From: Candidatus Neomicrothrix sp. UBA672
Lineage (GTDB): Bacteria; Actinomycetota; Acidimicrobiia; Acidimicrobiales; MedAcidi-G1
Direction of reading: 5' to 3'
Length of the DNA stretch: 8,517 bases
Assembly (NCBI GenBank): GCA_002299135.1
Contig: DBNM01000151.1
Location: 5,296 to 13,812, forward strand
Under the pieces are notes generated by a model, which did no database searches, had not been told where the DNA came from, and worked only from the letters and a program-made list of their open reading frames with translations. Shown piece by piece: positions 6,711 to 8,517 of this stretch; positions within the stretch are counted from its first letter, which is position 1, and each line of letters starts with the position of its first letter. A program made the position numbers and the translations under genes.

Positions 6711-7586
6711 ATGACTAATGCTGAGAAGAAAACGGCAGATATTTTTGGTAAAAAGATGTCTTATTTAGATGTTGGTGAAGGAGATCCGATTGTTTTCTTA
6801 CACGGGAACCCCACTTCGTCATATTTATGGCGGAATATAATCCCTCATGTATCTCAAATGGGAAGATGTGTAGCACCTGATTTAATAGGTCAGGGAGACT
6901 CAGACAAACTTGATAACTCAGGTCCCGATTCTTACAAGTATGTGGAACATCGCAAATATTTGTTCGAGTTATTGAAACAAATCGGAGTTGAGTCAGATGC
7001 GACTTTTGTCATCCATGATTGGGGTTCTGCTTTAGGTTTTGATTGGGCTATGCAAAATCCCGATTCGGTTAAGGGGGTTTGTTATATGGAGGCAATTGTA
7101 AAGCCATTTGAGTCATGGGATGACTGGCCAGAAAATGCTCGTGGAATTTTTCAAGGTTTCCGTTCAGAATCTGGAGAGGATATGGCTCTTGAAAAAAACT
7201 TATTTGTTGAAGGTGTATTACCGGCAGCCATATTAAGAGACTTAGAAGAAGAAGAGATGAATGAGTATCGTCGACCTTTTTCTGAACCCGGTGAATCTCG
7301 CAGACCCACGCTTACATGGCCGCGTGAAATTCCAATTGAAGGATTTCCAGAAGATGTAACAGAAATCGCTACTTCTTATGCAAAATTTATGGAAGATTCA
7401 GTATTTCCAAAGTTATTCATTAATGCGGAACCAGGAGCGATATTGCGAGGTAAACAAAGAGATTATTGTCGCACATGGCAAAACCAAACAGAAGTCACTG
7501 TTGCAGGTAACCATTTCATCCAGGAAGACTCACCCGATGAGATTGGTGCAGCATTGAGTTCTTGGTACTCGAGTCTGCCTAGCTGA
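6711..7586 (+). CDS. dhaA: Haloalkane dehalogenase, LinB/DhaA-like (HLD-II) alpha/beta hydrolase
   Basis: Hydrolyses carbon-halogen bonds of haloalkanes to an alcohol plus halide with water only, in the cytosol. The 291-residue length is normal. Catalytic set seen: oxyanion and halide-binding segment [10 protein letters not shown] with Asn33; nucleophile elbow [14 protein letters not shown] with Asp103 and halide-binding Trp104; catalytic acid Glu127 in YMEAIV; base His268 in [15 protein letters not shown]. The pattern Asp-Glu-His with Asn and Trp halide ligands is that of subfamily HLD-II. Further LinB-like wording includes [24 protein letters not shown] and [12 protein letters not shown]. 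The cap helix carries ESWDDWP, a run resembling Renilla luciferase more than LinB. The start is fixed by AGGAG five bases upstream. It lies 57 bases after btuD on the same strand and overlaps the oppositely oriented fumarase gene by 8 bases at its 3' end. Dehalogenase activity is expected from intact residues, but the natural substrate is unknown. Confidence 0.92.
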   Translation: MTNAEKKTADIFGKKMSYLDVGEGDPIVFLHGNPTSSYLWRNIIPHVSQMGRCVAPDLIGQGDSDKLDNSGPDSYKYVEHRKYLFELLKQIGVESDATFVIHDWGSALGFDWAMQNPDSVKGVCYMEAIVKPFESWDDWPENARGIFQGFRSESGEDMALEKNLFVEGVLPAAILRDLEEEEMNEYRRPFSEPGESRRPTLTWPREIPIEGFPEDVTEIATSYAKFMEDSVFPKLFINAEPGAILRGKQRDYCRTWQNQTEVTVAGNHFIQEDSPDEIGAALSSWYSSLPS

Positions 7587-8517
7587 GATTTACTGGTGTA
7601 GAAACTTCTGAAAAGAAGTCACCGCCTTTATCATCCATAACAATAAAAGCAGGAAAGTTTTCAACTTCTATTTTCCATACTGCTTCCATGCCTAGTTCTG
7701 GGTAGTCAATAACTTCTACTTTGCGAATTGACTCAGTTGTTAAGCGGGCTGCCGGCCCACCTATAGAGCCAAGATAAAAACCGCCATGTAGAGAACAGGA
7801 ATCAGAGACTTGTTTTGAACGGTTACCTTTTGCAAGCATTATCAAGCTGGCTCCTGCGGATTGGAATTTTTCCACATAGACATCCATCCGTCCCGCAGTG
7901 GTTGGGCCAAAGGAACCCGAAGCATAACCTTCTGGAGTTTTCGCAGGACCTGCGTAGTAGACAGGATGATTAATAAGGTAGTCAGGCATAGGTTCGCCGG
8001 AGTCAATGCGTTTAGCAATTTCGGCATGAGCTACATCTCTTGCTACCACCAAAGTTCCAGTCAAAGCTAGACGAGTCTTAACCGGGTGCTTGCTTAATTC
8101 AGACCTTATTTCGTTCATAGGCCTGTTCAAATCGACAGAAATGACGTCACCAGAAAGTTCGCCTTCAAGTGTTTCTGGCAGAAAACGAGCGGGATCATCT
8201 TCGAGTTTTTCCAAAAAGATGCCTTCAGAAGTTATTTTTCCCAAAGCTTGTCTGTCTGCAGAACATGAAACTGCCACACCTACAGGATTGGAAGCTGCAT
8301 GGCGAGGGAGCCGAATAACTCTCACATCGTGGCAAAAGTATTTACCTCCGAATTGGGCACCAATACCAAATTCTCTAGTCAAGTCTAAAATTTTTGTTTC
8401 CCATTCAAGGTCACGAAATCCATGGCCGCTTTCGCTTCCTTCTGTCGGCAGGTGGTCCAAATAACGGGCAGAGGCATATTTAGCCACTTTCAGATTGAAT
8501 TCTGCAGATGTTCCTCC
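7579..8517 (-). CDS. fumA: Class I fumarate hydratase, iron-sulfur type, C-terminal part (5' end beyond window)
   Basis: Reversibly hydrates fumarate to L-malate in the TCA cycle using an oxygen-sensitive [4Fe-4S] cluster. The visible 312 residues match the C-terminal portion of E. coli FumA/FumB-type single-chain enzymes of about 550 residues. They include [10 protein letters not shown] right at the window edge, [23 protein letters not shown], and VSCSADR, whose Cys is probably one of the three cluster ligands. Then come [67 protein letters not shown] and DDKGGDFF. The frame is open through base 8517, so the internal GTG at 8487 is not the start; about 230 residues lie outside. The C-terminal beta domain begins near visible residue 130. 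It converges on the dehalogenase gene and shares 8 bases with it. Homologous tartrate dehydratases exist, but the single-chain form and motif agreement favour fumarase. Confidence 0.94.
   Translation of the reverse strand, partial: GGTSAEFNLKVAKYASARYLDHLPTEGSESGHGFRDLEWETKILDLTREFGIGAQFGGKYFCHDVRVIRLPRHAASNPVGVAVSCSADRQALGKITSEGIFLEKLEDDPARFLPETLEGELSGDVISVDLNRPMNEIRSELSKHPVKTRLALTGTLVVARDVAHAEIAKRIDSGEPMPDYLINHPVYYAGPAKTPEGYASGSFGPTTAGRMDVYVEKFQSAGASLIMLAKGNRSKQVSDSCSLHGGFYLGSIGGPAARLTTESIRKVEVIDYPELGMEAVWKIEVENFPAFIVMDDKGGDFFSEVSTPVNLS

Noticed and set aside
6711..7586. Renilla-type luciferase
   Set aside because: Only the ESWDDWP cap segment points that way; the halide-binding residues and most motifs match LinB/DhaA dehalogenases.
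1..8517. CRISPR array, insertion sequence, phage or toxin-antitoxin module, or other defence island
   Set aside because: Gene content is housekeeping and transport with regular spacing; no repeat-spacer pattern, transposase, terminal inverted repeats or defence-type domains were seen.

Overview
The window reads as an ordinary bacterial chromosomal segment with moderately low GC and A/T-ending codons. It holds seven protein genes, two of them cut by the window edges, and one clear RNA switch. The best taxonomic hint is the CysQ/inositol-phosphatase-like protein, whose wording resembles actinobacterial CysQ proteins. A lipoprotein B12-binding protein with no outer-membrane receptor beside it fits a Gram-positive-type envelope. 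My best guess, by inference only, is a low-GC, possibly aquatic or marine, member of the Actinobacteriota. There are no tRNA or rRNA genes, insertion sequences, phage genes or CRISPR arrays.

Layout. Minus strand, 1-2864: fabH (beta-ketoacyl-ACP synthase III), then 45 bases later an ABC-F translation-factor ATPase that runs off the left edge. Plus strand, 2969-3706: cysQ-like phosphatase, divergent from fabH across a 104-base gap. Plus strand, 3721-6653: a cobalamin riboswitch with a probable ribosome-site-masking expression platform, then btuF-btuC-btuD, a complete vitamin B12 ABC importer. Plus strand, 6711-7586: a haloalkane dehalogenase of the LinB/DhaA subfamily. Minus strand, 7579-8517: the C-terminal part of a class I iron-sulfur fumarase. 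It converges on the dehalogenase gene and overlaps it by 8 bases.

How it works together. The only tight functional unit is riboswitch-btuFCD: when cobalamin is abundant the leader should shut off synthesis of its own importer. BtuF captures the vitamin outside the membrane, BtuC forms the channel and BtuD supplies ATP hydrolysis. The btuC/btuD ATGA overlap and the 9-base btuF/btuC gap indicate one mRNA with coupled translation. The fabH-ABC-F pair looks like a second small operon. The dehalogenase could be a read-through passenger of the B12 operon or an independent gene.

I found no convincing undescribed multi-gene system. The points most worth a second look are the riboswitch leader (possible kissing loop and competing anti-ribosome-site pairings, starting only 14 bases after cysQ), the dehalogenase with its unusual cap helix and its position behind a B12 operon, and the convergent gene overlap with no visible terminator.
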